From the NCBI RefSeq assembly GCF_014637795.1, contig NZ_BMFD01000016.1, positions 1 through 64,000 of the forward strand: a stretch of DNA of 64,000 nucleotides, read 5' to 3'. The first letter of the stretch is position 1. The number at the start of each line of letters is the position of its first letter. The position numbers were made by a program, and so were the translations under genes. This document shows, piece after piece, positions 34,275 to 44,403 of this stretch. Origin of the DNA: Belliella aquatica (GTDB lineage: Bacteria; Bacteroidota; Bacteroidia; Cytophagales; Cyclobacteriaceae). Below the pieces are notes generated by a model that made no database searches, was not told where the DNA came from, and was given only the letters and a program-made list of their open reading frames with translations.

Positions 34275-35357
34275 ATGAATGATAAATTGAATTCAGAAAT
34301 ACTGAATAAGCTGGAAATTTTTTTCAACATCACTCCTGACCTTTTTTGTATCGCGGGATATGATGGTTACTTCAAGCGAATCAATCCCGCTGTCAGCGCA
34401 CTATTGGAATATAATGAAGAGGAACTTTTCAATACTCCAATTAATGAATTTGTTCACCCAGAAGACAAAGAACTGACAGCAAAAGCAAGGAAAGAATTGA
34501 CGAAGAAAAATCCTTTACTCAACTTTGAAAACAGGTATGTAACAAAATCAGGGGAAATTGTCTGGCTTTCTTGGACCTCAATGTTTCTCGAGAAAGAAGA
34601 GCTAATTTTCGCGATAGCTAAAGATATTACCTACAAAAAAAAGCTAGAAAAAGAACGCAATCTCCTACTTTCCAATCTTACTTCAATCAATAAGGAATTG
34701 GAAAACCTCACCTATAGGACTACCCATGATTTAAGATCCCCTGTCAATAATTTTCTCTCGATTTTCAATCTAATCGACCTGACCAAAATTGAGGATGAAG
34801 AAAATTTAGAGCTTTTAGACCTTTTAAAGTCATCTAGTGAGAATTTGAAAAAAACATTGGACAATTATATCGATTTACTGAGTAAAAGAAGTTCAAGTGA
34901 AAATGAAATAGAGGTGATTCGATTCGACTTCACACTTGATAAGATAATGGAATCTATTCATTCCCTTATCAAATCTTCAAATACAAAAATAGAATTTGAC
35001 TTTTCCGAAGCCGAAGAAATCACTTTCAATAAAGACTACTTAGAAAGTGTTTTTCTAAACTTAATAACAAATTCAATTCGATATGCTCAGCCTGGAATTC
35101 CTCCACATATTGTCATTAAAAGTTCCAAAATTAAAAACAATGTCCAGTTGACTGTAAAAGACAATGGTTTGGGCTTTGACATGAAAAAAGTGAAGGATAA
35201 GATTTTTGGACTCAATCAAAAATTTCACTCACATGAAGACAGTAAAGGCATCGGTTTGTACCTTATACACAATCAAATCACCAAACTCAATGGCACTATA
35301 GATGTCGAAAGTGAAGTAAATGTTGGGACCAAGTTTACGATAAATTTCAAAGGATGA
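34275..35357 (+). CDS. PAS-domain sensor histidine kinase
   Basis: A 360-residue cytoplasmic kinase. A PAS domain occupies about 15-120 (FFNITPDLFCIAGYDGYFKRINPA... WLSWTSMF... FAIAKDIT). A coiled linker leads to the dimerisation/phosphoacceptor helix with H151 (THDLRSPVNNFLSI). The ATPase domain has an N box NLITNSIRYA, G1 DNGLGFD and G2 SKGIGLYL. No membrane segment and no response-regulator gene adjoin it, so it is an orphan kinase whose signal and partner are unknown. Confidence 0.9.
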   Translation: MNDKLNSEILNKLEIFFNITPDLFCIAGYDGYFKRINPAVSALLEYNEEELFNTPINEFVHPEDKELTAKARKELTKKNPLLNFENRYVTKSGEIVWLSWTSMFLEKEELIFAIAKDITYKKKLEKERNLLLSNLTSINKELENLTYRTTHDLRSPVNNFLSIFNLIDLTKIEDEENLELLDLLKSSSENLKKTLDNYIDLLSKRSSSENEIEVIRFDFTLDKIMESIHSLIKSSNTKIEFDFSEAEEITFNKDYLESVFLNLITNSIRYAQPGIPPHIVIKSSKIKNNVQLTVKDNGLGFDMKKVKDKIFGLNQKFHSHEDSKGIGLYLIHNQITKLNGTIDVESEVNVGTKFTINFKG

Positions 35358-35400
35358 GCATGAAATAAAATTGGAGGTTTATTCCTAAAAAAAAACAAAT

Positions 35401-36825
35401 ATGGCTTATAATGACTCTAGGCAAACAGCCATTCGTTTATATCGAAAACTCAGATTGGGATGGATATTTAATACATCAACTTTCACAGGCAATTTTTTAC
35501 TCGCTCTGTTAGTCGGTTATTTTTTCAAAAAACTAGGATATCCTGATGATGTGAACTACGTTTTTTTCTTATCAGTCTTGGCAATTGGACTTTGGATCAC
35601 AGAGGCTATCCCTCCATTTGCGGTAGGTATTTTTATAATCGCAGGGCTTCTACTTGGCTTTGGAACCGATTTTATCCTAGAAGATCATAAGACTCCAGTA
35701 GAGATGTACCTCGGCACATGGACCAGCAACGTGATATGGTTGCTTTTAGGCGGATTTTTCCTCGCTGAGGCTATGTCCCAAGTTGGATTAGACAAAGCAC
35801 TTTTCCGCTTTACCTTAGATAAATTTGGCAGTAAACCCGAGAGATTACTGATGGGCCTGATGCTCACCACAGCCGTGGGAAGCATGGTAATGTCAAATAC
35901 TGCCACCACTGCGATGATGATCTCTTCAATTTTGCCTTTGGCTCATATGATGGGCAAAAACTCAGCTTATACCAAGGCGCTTTTGGTGGGAATTCCTGCA
36001 GCAGCTACCTTGGGAGGAATGGGAACCATCATCGGAAGTACTCCAAATGCTATCGCAGTAGGTGCGCTTCAGGAAAAAGGAATCAATATTACTTTTATAG
36101 AATGGATGATCTTTGGACTGCCCACTGCTTTGCTTGCCACATATTTGTTTTGGAAATTCCTCACAAGATCTTTAAGAATCAAAGCAATTGAAATTGATCT
36201 CAGTAAGCTCAGCTATGAGACAAGCAATCCAAAGAAATTTGAGAAAAATGCTGTTTTATTTACTTTGATCATTACAGTTGCTACTTGGCTAACAGAACCG
36301 ATTCATCATATCCCAATTGCAGCAACATCTGCGATTCCAATCGTGCTTCTCACTTTATTTCAAATCATCAAAGCAGAGGATGTTCGGCGACTTCCTTGGG
36401 ACACCTTGATGCTCGTAGCAGGTGGGTTAGCTTTGGGTATTGCGATGGTAGATGTTGGATTGACTGATATTGTCATGGAGAAAATCAATCAACTTCCGAT
36501 CCCGCTATTTGGAGTAGGAATTGTATTTTCAATTATTGCAGTTTTGATTTCTAATATCATGAGCAATACTGCAGCCGCCTCAATTCTAGTTCCGCTTGGA
36601 CTTGCCTTGCCGGGGATTTGGGGATTTGCAGTACCACTGATTGTCGCATTAAGCTGTTCATCCGCTCTACTCCTACCCGTTTCTACCCCATCAAATGCAA
36701 TTGCGTTTTCTACTGGAATGATCGAGCAAAAGAACTTCCGAAGTGGGGGTCTATTGATGATCGTACTAGGACCAATTTTAGCTTTTGTTTCCGTGATGAT
36801 CTATGCACTTATTTTTGGTGCGTAA
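35401..36825 (+). CDS. DASS/SLC13-family sodium-coupled anion transporter
   Basis: A 474-residue inner-membrane protein with about 11-12 hydrophobic segments. The two SNT substrate/sodium motifs of the divalent anion:sodium symporter family are visible: MSNTATTAMM (about 163-172) and ISNIMSNTAAASI in the second half, with TPSNAIAFS near the end. Family members import C4-dicarboxylates, citrate or sulfate; which applies here is not clear. It lies 43 bases after the kinase and converges on the MscS gene with a 23-base gap. Confidence 0.9.
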   Translation: MAYNDSRQTAIRLYRKLRLGWIFNTSTFTGNFLLALLVGYFFKKLGYPDDVNYVFFLSVLAIGLWITEAIPPFAVGIFIIAGLLLGFGTDFILEDHKTPVEMYLGTWTSNVIWLLLGGFFLAEAMSQVGLDKALFRFTLDKFGSKPERLLMGLMLTTAVGSMVMSNTATTAMMISSILPLAHMMGKNSAYTKALLVGIPAAATLGGMGTIIGSTPNAIAVGALQEKGINITFIEWMIFGLPTALLATYLFWKFLTRSLRIKAIEIDLSKLSYETSNPKKFEKNAVLFTLIITVATWLTEPIHHIPIAATSAIPIVLLTLFQIIKAEDVRRLPWDTLMLVAGGLALGIAMVDVGLTDIVMEKINQLPIPLFGVGIVFSIIAVLISNIMSNTAAASILVPLGLALPGIWGFAVPLIVALSCSSALLLPVSTPSNAIAFSTGMIEQKNFRSGGLLMIVLGPILAFVSVMIYALIFGA

Positions 36826-36848
36826 CTTACTCAATTGTAAAACGCTGA

Positions 36849-38513
36849 TCAGTTTACATCATCCTTTTTGGTCAATTCATTATTCAAGAATTCCTGAAGT
36901 TTTGCTTGGTAGGATTTTGCATCTGAATTGTACTCTGGTACAAGTGTTTTCTTCTCTGGGAAACTTTCCATGTGTAAAGTTTGTGTCGGGAAAGCAAAAC
37001 GTACTCCAAGTTGATTGGCTAAAGTAACGATCGAGATCAGTAATTCATGTCTGCTTCTTAACTCCTCAGTCCAATTTGGGACTTCAAAAAACACATAAAA
37101 CATCACATCCTGGCTATAGGCAGAAAGGTTATTGAAATAAATATTATAATAATCTTTCCGCGTATCTGGGTGATTCTCTACGATTTTCCTTAACCCATCT
37201 ACAAAAGCTTGCACCAAATGTGGTGGGGTATCATAAGTAACAGTCAAGGTTGTATAAAATCTCCTGTATTGTCTCAGCCCATGATTGTCAATGGTAGCAT
37301 CAGCGATTTTTCCGTTAGGAATGTACATGACAGAGTTCCTAAAAGTCCGCACCCGGGTAGATCTGAAACCCACTTCTTCCACCGTACCATCTACATCCCC
37401 AGACGTAATCCAATCTCCCACCTGAAATGGCTTATCAATGAAAATCATAATAGAACCAAAGAAATTTTTGATGGTATCTTGGGCAGCGAGAGCAAAGGCC
37501 AAACCACCTATAGAAAGACCCGTCAAGAATGGCACAATATCAACTTGCAATCCTTCTTTGAGAACATAAAGTGTACCGATAATCACCACAAAGGCTTTCA
37601 GCGTTTTTCTCAAAAGCGGCACCAATTGATCATCAAGAGTAGACTCCGTTTTCTCGGCCAATTTTGCAAAATACATGGCTACAATATCGACGATTTTATA
37701 AAAAACAATCGTGACAACGAATGGCTTGGCTGCGTTCAACAGAAGAAGAACCCACGACACGACTTCAATCGGAAGTTGAAGGATTTTGATAAATAAGGTT
37801 GTCAACAAAATGATAAAGTAGATACTTGTTATTTTGGCGACGGGTAATAAATATGTCTCTCCTATATAGCCATACCCAAACCTATTCAAAGCGTACAAAA
37901 ACCCCTTGTCTAAGACCAGTGTAATGACTTTGTGAGAGAGAAATAAGAGTAAAATCAGAAAAAACAATCCTGCTAACTGCCAAAAATGCAAGCCTAGATA
38001 AACCTCATTTCCAAGTTTTGGCAATACATTCAAAAGCTTATCTGTTCCATAAGGATAAGTCTCTTGATGCAAGTCTCTAATTTGATCGACTGTAAAATCA
38101 CTAAATTTCCATTCTCCATCCTTTTTTTCTAAATATACTCCGGGAAGAAGCCTGACATCAAAGAAAAACCTTGCTTGATTGTTGTGTAAAGAATCAATGT
38201 AATTGGGGTCATTCGGGATGTTATTGAGCTTAACGTACACGCCATTCCCATCAAATATCTGCTTCAGTTGAACAGCTAATCTTTCTGCTTCCGCTGGAGC
38301 TTGATCTGTAAGGCGAAGTGCCTCAGCTGCTATCTTAGGATCATAATTATCCTCCCTAAGATTATAAAAAAAAGTCAGCGTAGTGGAATATGGAGAAGTA
38401 AAGCTATGTAACTCCTCAGGCGCTATTGGTATTTGGTTTTCATCAAGTAAAACTTGGGCTGAAGTTGTCTGAAGTATAAAAAAAGAAAGTACTATTAATA
38501 AATTGAATCGCAT
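36849..38513 (-). CDS. MscS-family mechanosensitive ion channel
   Basis: A 554-residue protein: signal peptide (1-19), a periplasmic N-terminal region (about 20-165), several membrane helices, and the MscS core with pore-lining helix segment GLSIGGLAFALAAQDTIKNFFGS (about 335-357). The beta domain follows, beginning IDKPFQVGDWI. MscS channels open under membrane tension and release solutes during hypo-osmotic shock. The long periplasmic N-terminus sets it apart from minimal E. coli MscS. Confidence 0.9.
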   Translation of the reverse strand: MRFNLLIVLSFFILQTTSAQVLLDENQIPIAPEELHSFTSPYSTTLTFFYNLREDNYDPKIAAEALRLTDQAPAEAERLAVQLKQIFDGNGVYVKLNNIPNDPNYIDSLHNNQARFFFDVRLLPGVYLEKKDGEWKFSDFTVDQIRDLHQETYPYGTDKLLNVLPKLGNEVYLGLHFWQLAGLFFLILLLFLSHKVITLVLDKGFLYALNRFGYGYIGETYLLPVAKITSIYFIILLTTLFIKILQLPIEVVSWVLLLLNAAKPFVVTIVFYKIVDIVAMYFAKLAEKTESTLDDQLVPLLRKTLKAFVVIIGTLYVLKEGLQVDIVPFLTGLSIGGLAFALAAQDTIKNFFGSIMIFIDKPFQVGDWITSGDVDGTVEEVGFRSTRVRTFRNSVMYIPNGKIADATIDNHGLRQYRRFYTTLTVTYDTPPHLVQAFVDGLRKIVENHPDTRKDYYNIYFNNLSAYSQDVMFYVFFEVPNWTEELRSRHELLISIVTLANQLGVRFAFPTQTLHMESFPEKKTLVPEYNSDAKSYQAKLQEFLNNELTKKDDVN

Positions 38514-38550
38514 TAAACTTTGTTTTTTTTAGATTGCAAAGGTAATAATT

Positions 38551-41274
38551 CTAAAGCGGTAGTCTGTATTCTACGAATGTATTTGCAGATGTAGCATATA
38601 TACTATACTCATTTTTACTACTAGAGTATTTGATATCTATTTCATTTTTAGAGCTAATAGGCAATGTATTCAAAAACGAGCCTTTTAGGTCAAACAAATA
38701 AGTAAATTCCTGAACAGGATCCACTAATACAAAGATATTCTGATCAGCACCAAAAGAGAATAGCTGAAACTTCAAGTTTTCTGAGAAAATGTTGTAATCA
38801 AACAAAACTTCATATTCAGCATTCATTATGGTGATTTTATTGAATTCATGTACCACATACACGAATCGGTCTTCTTTTTGATCTTTGATCAAGTAAAACC
38901 GACTCTCAGGATCAGGGCGCAACAACTGATTGCGATAAGCCATTTCACCTTGAAAATTCACATTGACTACTTCTCCTTCTTTAGTTACAGTCACAAATCT
39001 GCTTGAGGAAGCATTTCCTCTTTCAATTATGATATAGTCAGATGTCTGCCCTTCGCCTAACTTAATTGGTGAATCTAACATAACTTCTCCCCTTCTGTTG
39101 AAAAAATAAAGCTCTCCACCTTGACTGAGGGCTAGCATTTGATCGCCAACACCAGCTACACGATGATGTGCTGGTTTCACGGCCAAGTTCGACCCAATAT
39201 TTTTTGGATCCCATCCTTCCAGAGCGTCACCATTTTTATTGAATAAATAGAGCTCTGCCTGATCTGTCCCAACAAAAAATCTATAATCTCTATTATCATC
39301 GTAATCCACAAGATTCAGGTGGGTGATTTTCCTACCTGGTATCTCAAGTGGATATCCTGCAACAATACTTCCTAATCTATCAATTATATAAATCCGACTT
39401 TCGGTCGCAAATAACAACTGGAGCTTTTGATTTTTATAAAAATCAACTTGAAAAACATCAGAAATAATCGGTCCTTCTAATGCTTGAGAAAAGACCACTT
39501 CACCTTCTCCTGATAGCAGATGCACTTGATTCAAAGCATCTTGAACAACAAACTCAAAACTTCTATCATTGAAATTCTGAATACTTTTCGGCCCAAAAAT
39601 CAAGTCATCTCTAAATTGTACTATTCTATTCTCTGTGAGCGTCACGCTGCTAACAGCCTTGATGGGACCTTGAGAATACAAGATGTTAATTTTGGATTGT
39701 TTTACTTTTTCATCACCACCAACACCTAACGTTAGGATATCTAAAGAACGGATTTGTGGAGCATATTTTTGAAAAAACACCTTCCAATTTGGCGAACTGA
39801 TTTCTTCTAAACTATTCCAGATTCGTGGAACATTGATGACAAAATTGAATCCTGAATTTGTGGATAAGCTAGTAGAAATCCTCTTTTGAGCCAAACTTTT
39901 TCCCCATGTATTGTCAGCCTTGATGTCATCCAAAAATACTTTCATCGACTTAGTACTATTTGCGAAAACAAGCATTCCTTCCACTCCTGTTACATAAGTC
40001 TGAGGAAATCCCATGAATTTACCATCAAAAAGATGAGCTGGGAATTCTTCTGTATTCAAAACAAAAATTTCATTGTTTTGATAAAAATCCACGGGAATTG
40101 ATCCTACAGGAACATTTTCCGAATCCACACTAAACCCTTTGAGTAAATCAATTTGATCTGCTAATTCTTCTGTCTCAATCAAAACTATTCTATCCTCTTC
40201 TTGATTCATTGCTGTCTCAAAAATCATAAAAAGCATTTCACCAGATAGCCTTTTAAAAAAGTCTCGTTGAATTAATTTTTTTTCAACCTCACCACTGACG
40301 GTTGCTTTACCTTGAAAATTATCATTTTTAAGAGTTGCTAGCTGATTGAAATTTTGAAGGTTATATTGGAATAAAACTGCTGTTCGGTTTGGAATAAAAT
40401 CTATCAACTTTCTGTAATCAGCATTTCCTGGAGCAAAACTAACTTCCTTCCCATTTTGAAAGAACGTTGTCCCATCCAAGGTGATTTTTCCTTCTGAAAA
40501 CTTTAATTCAAAATTCCCGGAAATTTCATTTGTTGAAAACTGTTTGACAAGATTTAGATTGTCGTCTCTACTGATTCCAGCGATGAATTTTGATAATCCC
40601 GAACTAGACAATCTAAAAACTCCTAGACCTTTAGGTTTTTGCAAGGCTTTGAAAAGCTCTTGATTTACGGATTTAAAATTTGCCTCAGAGGAGTTTTGAT
40701 AAAGTCTAATCGCTTCTTCTACCAGAAAAGACGTGTAACTGACAACTATAATATTTCCGATTTTTGAATATGAAAGCATCCTATTCAAATTCACACTTTG
40801 GAATTCATAAATAGGAACTGAACTGTAATTTCTTGTAGTAATTTGAGAAAGGTCCGGGAGATTTTCTTCAAGAGCTTGGACAAAGGACTGGTCTGATCCA
40901 TTTTTAAAAGAAAGCGTAAACAGGAAATCAAATTCTTCTTTCCCGACAGGATGTAAAGAAACTACCATTTGATTACCTTTTAATGACCTGTCAAGATTCC
41001 CTGATCTTCCCACCAAACTATCAAGTGACACCAATTGTGTCTCTGCATTTTTCACGGACGGGATTTCTGTCAATCGTGTCCAAATCGGCTGGCTGACGAG
41101 CTGATTCCACGCCATCACCGGTTCTTCCGTTTCAAAGACAAAAATGGCATCCTGTGACACTACTTCCAGCGCATTTTTCTCCCCTTTCCATAAGGAACTG
41201 TTGTAAAAAAAATAACCTCCTACTGCGAAGGCAATAATCAATAAAGAAATTAAGATTTGCTTGAAATTAGGCAC
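38551..41274 (-). CDS. large membrane-anchored envelope protein with a beta-propeller-like C-terminus
   Basis: A 907-residue protein with one N-terminal membrane anchor (about 7-25). The next ~550 residues resemble the DUF3352 type (DAIFVFETEEPVMAWNQL... LGVFRLSSSGLSKFI... GFNFVINVPRIWNSL). The last ~330 residues consist of short repeated strand blocks (IYIIDRLGSIVAGYPLEIPG, LYLFNKNGDALEGWDP, LYFFNRRGEVMLDSP) that look like propeller blades of the FG-GAP/PQQ kind. Function is unknown, and the domain names are my reading of the pattern. Confidence 0.7.
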   Translation of the reverse strand: MPNFKQILISLLIIAFAVGGYFFYNSSLWKGEKNALEVVSQDAIFVFETEEPVMAWNQLVSQPIWTRLTEIPSVKNAETQLVSLDSLVGRSGNLDRSLKGNQMVVSLHPVGKEEFDFLFTLSFKNGSDQSFVQALEENLPDLSQITTRNYSSVPIYEFQSVNLNRMLSYSKIGNIIVVSYTSFLVEEAIRLYQNSSEANFKSVNQELFKALQKPKGLGVFRLSSSGLSKFIAGISRDDNLNLVKQFSTNEISGNFELKFSEGKITLDGTTFFQNGKEVSFAPGNADYRKLIDFIPNRTAVLFQYNLQNFNQLATLKNDNFQGKATVSGEVEKKLIQRDFFKRLSGEMLFMIFETAMNQEEDRIVLIETEELADQIDLLKGFSVDSENVPVGSIPVDFYQNNEIFVLNTEEFPAHLFDGKFMGFPQTYVTGVEGMLVFANSTKSMKVFLDDIKADNTWGKSLAQKRISTSLSTNSGFNFVINVPRIWNSLEEISSPNWKVFFQKYAPQIRSLDILTLGVGGDEKVKQSKINILYSQGPIKAVSSVTLTENRIVQFRDDLIFGPKSIQNFNDRSFEFVVQDALNQVHLLSGEGEVVFSQALEGPIISDVFQVDFYKNQKLQLLFATESRIYIIDRLGSIVAGYPLEIPGRKITHLNLVDYDDNRDYRFFVGTDQAELYLFNKNGDALEGWDPKNIGSNLAVKPAHHRVAGVGDQMLALSQGGELYFFNRRGEVMLDSPIKLGEGQTSDYIIIERGNASSSRFVTVTKEGEVVNVNFQGEMAYRNQLLRPDPESRFYLIKDQKEDRFVYVVHEFNKITIMNAEYEVLFDYNIFSENLKFQLFSFGADQNIFVLVDPVQEFTYLFDLKGSFLNTLPISSKNEIDIKYSSSKNEYSIYATSANTFVEYRLPL

Positions 41275-41322
41275 TGAACTGGGTCTGGGTTTGGTAGATT
41301 ACTATCAGTAAATAAATATAAA

Positions 41323-41362
41323 AACCTAAAAGTCCCGATCAAAAAACCGGGACTTTTAGGTT
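41323..41362 (-). terminator. rho-independent terminator after mdh
   Basis: A stem of about 15 pairs (AACCTAAAAGTCCCG / CGGGACTTTTAGGTT) with a 10-base loop lies 16 bases past the mdh stop on the minus strand. Confidence 0.88.
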
Positions 41363-41377
41363 AAAAATAAATTCAAA

Positions 41378-42316
41378 TTACTTGCTTGACAATTTGTCTA
41401 AGACACTCATTACTTCTTTGACATGTCCTCTTGAAACTTCAAGAAGTTCTTTTTCTTCAGCATTGAGGTCTAATTCAATCACTTTCTCGACACCGTTCTT
41501 TCCTAAGATTACTGGTACGCCTAAGTAGCAATCATCGATTCCATATTCGCCTTCCAATTTGATACAAACTGGGAATACTCTTCTTTGATTTTTCAAAATC
41601 GCTTCTACCATTTGTGCGGCAGCTGATCCTGGCGCATACCAAGCAGATGTCCCCATCAATTTTACCAATTCACCACCACCGAATTTTGTTCTTTCGATGA
41701 TCGCATCTAAAGTATCTTTGGCGATAAGCTCAGTCACAGGAATACCCGCTACTGTAGTATATCTAGGAAGTGGAACCATCGTATCACCATGTCCACCCAT
41801 CAAGATTGCTTGGATTTCTTTTGGAGAAATATTCAATTCCTCGGCAATAAATGCTCTGTATCTTGCGGTATCTAAGATTCCAGCCATACCGATCACCTTT
41901 GCTCTTGGCAGTTTGGACGTGATATGTGCTTGATAAGTCATTACATCAAGTGGATTAGACACCACGATAATGATCGCATCAGGAGAGTGTTTGATTACGT
42001 TTTCTGTTACAGACTTTACAATTCCAGCATTGGTTTCGATCAAGTCATCTCTTGTCATCCCTGGTTTTCTTGGAAGACCTGAAGTGATGACAACTACGTC
42101 AGAACCTGCAGTTTTTGAATAATCATTGGTACTTCCGACAGTTCTGCTGTCATATTGATTGATTGGAGCTTTTTGCCAAATATCTAGAGCTTTGCCTTCT
42201 GCAACACCTTCTTTGATATCGATCAAAACGATCTCTTCAGCAATCTCTCTGTAAGCTAATACGTCTGCGCAGGTTGCTCCTACGTTACCAGCTCCAACTA
42301 CGGTTACTTTTGCCAT
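41378..42316 (-). CDS. mdh: malate dehydrogenase
   Basis: A 312-residue NAD-dependent TCA-cycle enzyme of the lactate-dehydrogenase-like type. The nucleotide-binding motif GAGNVGATCAD is at 8-18. The substrate loop LPRKPGMTRDDL carries the arginine pair, and the catalytic histidine is in GGHGDTMVPL. Loop arginine R81 with R87 fits malate rather than lactate specificity. It is transcribed alone and closed by a terminator. Confidence 0.95.
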   Translation of the reverse strand: MAKVTVVGAGNVGATCADVLAYREIAEEIVLIDIKEGVAEGKALDIWQKAPINQYDSRTVGSTNDYSKTAGSDVVVITSGLPRKPGMTRDDLIETNAGIVKSVTENVIKHSPDAIIIVVSNPLDVMTYQAHITSKLPRAKVIGMAGILDTARYRAFIAEELNISPKEIQAILMGGHGDTMVPLPRYTTVAGIPVTELIAKDTLDAIIERTKFGGGELVKLMGTSAWYAPGSAAAQMVEAILKNQRRVFPVCIKLEGEYGIDDCYLGVPVILGKNGVEKVIELDLNAEEKELLEVSRGHVKEVMSVLDKLSSK

Positions 42317-42510
42317 GATTTATATGTTTTTTTATTAGATTATTGAATTTTTCAAAAGTTGCGCTAAGTTATTAAACAAAGGACATTTAATGAAGGAATG
42401 ACTTAGAATACTTGCTTTTGGATTGAAATGAATTGCTAATAAAATATAGACGAATCTTCAAATTAAAAGAAGTTACTGAATAAAAAGCAATCATTTGGTT
42501 GAGACAATAC

Positions 42511-43035
42511 TCACGATTCATTATCAAACATCTGTGCCAAATTGAAAAAGCCAAAGGAATTTTGATAGGACTTGAATAGTTTCTGATTGTTTTGATTATA
42601 AAACTCTGATAAAGAAGTCATCATTTTGGCTTTGATCTTTGGATGGGATTCAAAAATCTCCTGTACGGAGAAATGTGGAATCACCAAGAGTTCAGCTTCT
42701 TCAGAATCCACAATCGCTGTGTATATTCTCTTCGTGTTCTCCAAAAGTGAATTCTCTCCAAAAGCTCCTCCCTTTCCCACATCAAGTATAGTTTCAAAAG
42801 TATCGAGCACATCCACGGTTAGCCTCACATGCCCTCTTCGCAGGATATAAAGTGCTTGGCTAGGATCATTTCTAAAGAAAACTACCTCGTCTTTGACATA
42901 TTTCCTGTTGTGAATAGTCGGGAGAAACCGCGCCATCTCTGAATGCTTGAGTCTCTCAAAAAACTTCACTTGAGAAAGAAATTCAAAAATCGCAAGTTCT
43001 GATGCTGTGAATGTCTTTGAAAATGGATTGATCAT
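42511..43035 (-). CDS. cyclic-nucleotide-binding (Crp-like) domain protein without a DNA-binding domain
   Basis: A 174-residue protein with one cNMP-binding beta-roll (about 20-135: FFERLKHSEMARFLP... FFRNDPSQALYILRRGHVRL... GGAFGENSLLENTKR). The phosphate-binding cassette GAFGENSLL lacks the RTA arginine-threonine ending seen in true cAMP binders. After the roll there is only a helix (ESHPKIKAKMMTSLSEFYNQ) and no helix-turn-helix, so it is unlikely to be a transcription factor. It overlaps the tilS stop by 4 bases. Confidence 0.8.
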   Translation of the reverse strand: MINPFSKTFTASELAIFEFLSQVKFFERLKHSEMARFLPTIHNRKYVKDEVVFFRNDPSQALYILRRGHVRLTVDVLDTFETILDVGKGGAFGENSLLENTKRIYTAIVDSEEAELLVIPHFSVQEIFESHPKIKAKMMTSLSEFYNQNNQKLFKSYQNSFGFFNLAQMFDNES

Positions 43036-44354
43036 GATTTTCTTTTTTTGAAGTATAAAACTTTTTTGGTACTCAAATCACACTTGAACTGCTCGCTAAT
43101 CCTGTACCCAATTACCCAAGCTATTTCTCCCTTCGAACAAAGCACTGAAACAGATTTTTTTTGAATCAAAGGGACTTTTAAATCTATCAAAAGATCGGAA
43201 ACTTTCTTATCATTTTTCATACCCAAAGGCATAAATTTATCTCCAAGCTCCCAACTCCTGATGGTCAATGGATAATCAAGTTTATCAAAATCCAACATAG
43301 CATTTTCTGTATTTCTGTCAACTTCCACGGGGCTAGGCAAATGCAAAATATCATAACTTCCAGATTGCAATTGCAAAGCAATGGAAGTATCATCCAATAG
43401 CTTTTCTTCCTCCTTCAGGTCATATTCTCCAAGAATAATCATATCCCTATCCAAGTTGACCATGTATTTGCCTGCATAGAAAGACTTTCCTGATTCACCT
43501 TTGGGGATTGAATTTAAGATTTCTACCACATCAGGATAGCCAAACCCATAATCCCGCAACCAATAATAAACCATGGAATGCTTTCCGGATAAATTGGCCA
43601 CAGCAGCGATTCTCAAATATTGAAACGCACCTTCCTCGATGATGTTCTCTACTTTCCATAAGGTAAACAAATGGAAAAATGCCTTTCCCGTATCTTTCAA
43701 TCTTTGAAAACTGTCGCCAAGCGTTTGCAAAGCATCAGGAAAACCCGATTGGAGTTGCGGAAGTATTTCATTCCTCAAAAAATTTCTCTTATAGATATTC
43801 TTTTCATTGCTGCTGTCGATTCTCCAATGAAATTTATTATCCACCATAAATTTCTCTATCTCTGCTCTACTAAAGGAAAGCATTGGACGAATCAAATAAT
43901 CCCGCTTCTCTGCCATACCATAAATACCCTCGATACCTGTTCCTCTGAGTAGATTCAATAAAACCGTCTCCAGCTGATCCTCAAAATGATGTGCTACAAT
44001 GACTCCGGCATAAAACCCTTCTTTCATCAACTTCCCAAACCATTGATAGCGAAGATCACGAGCGACCATCTGTACAGACTTTCCCGATTTTTCAAAATCA
44101 CTTGGATTGGCGTGCTCAATAAAGAGCGACACATTCCAAAATCTTGCCATCTCCCTAACAAAGACTTCATCTCCATCACTTTCCTGATCACGAAGCTTAA
44201 AATTATAATGCGCTAAAGAAAACTGAATTCCCGCAGCATGAAGCAAATGTCCCAAGCAAACACTGTCTACCCCGCCACTGATGGCCAGCAAATAGCGTTT
44301 ACTTACATCAAAAAGATTTTTTGCTCGTATATGTTGGATAAAATGGTCAACCAT
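43032..44354 (-). CDS. tilS: tRNA(Ile)-lysidine synthase
   Basis: A 440-residue ATP-dependent enzyme that converts C34 of tRNA-Ile(CAU) to lysidine. It has the PP-loop SGGVDS (26-31), the VAHHFEDQLETVLLNLLRGTG motif typical of TilS (HHxxDQxET), and a C-terminal domain that aligns with full-length TilS. It is an essential gene in most bacteria. Its 3' end overlaps the Crp-like gene by 4 bases, so the two are co-transcribed. Confidence 0.94.
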   Translation of the reverse strand: MVDHFIQHIRAKNLFDVSKRYLLAISGGVDSVCLGHLLHAAGIQFSLAHYNFKLRDQESDGDEVFVREMARFWNVSLFIEHANPSDFEKSGKSVQMVARDLRYQWFGKLMKEGFYAGVIVAHHFEDQLETVLLNLLRGTGIEGIYGMAEKRDYLIRPMLSFSRAEIEKFMVDNKFHWRIDSSNEKNIYKRNFLRNEILPQLQSGFPDALQTLGDSFQRLKDTGKAFFHLFTLWKVENIIEEGAFQYLRIAAVANLSGKHSMVYYWLRDYGFGYPDVVEILNSIPKGESGKSFYAGKYMVNLDRDMIILGEYDLKEEEKLLDDTSIALQLQSGSYDILHLPSPVEVDRNTENAMLDFDKLDYPLTIRSWELGDKFMPLGMKNDKKVSDLLIDLKVPLIQKKSVSVLCSKGEIAWVIGYRISEQFKCDLSTKKVLYFKKRKS

Positions 44355-44403
44355 AACTCAAAAATACCATTTTTGCTTAATTTTGTCGTCGACTCTTAAT
44401 CAA

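Noticed and set aside
32139-34275. Complete type III restriction-modification system
   Set aside because: The methyltransferase resembles Mod, but there is no Res gene with helicase motifs on either side. The downstream gene is a different, small protein.
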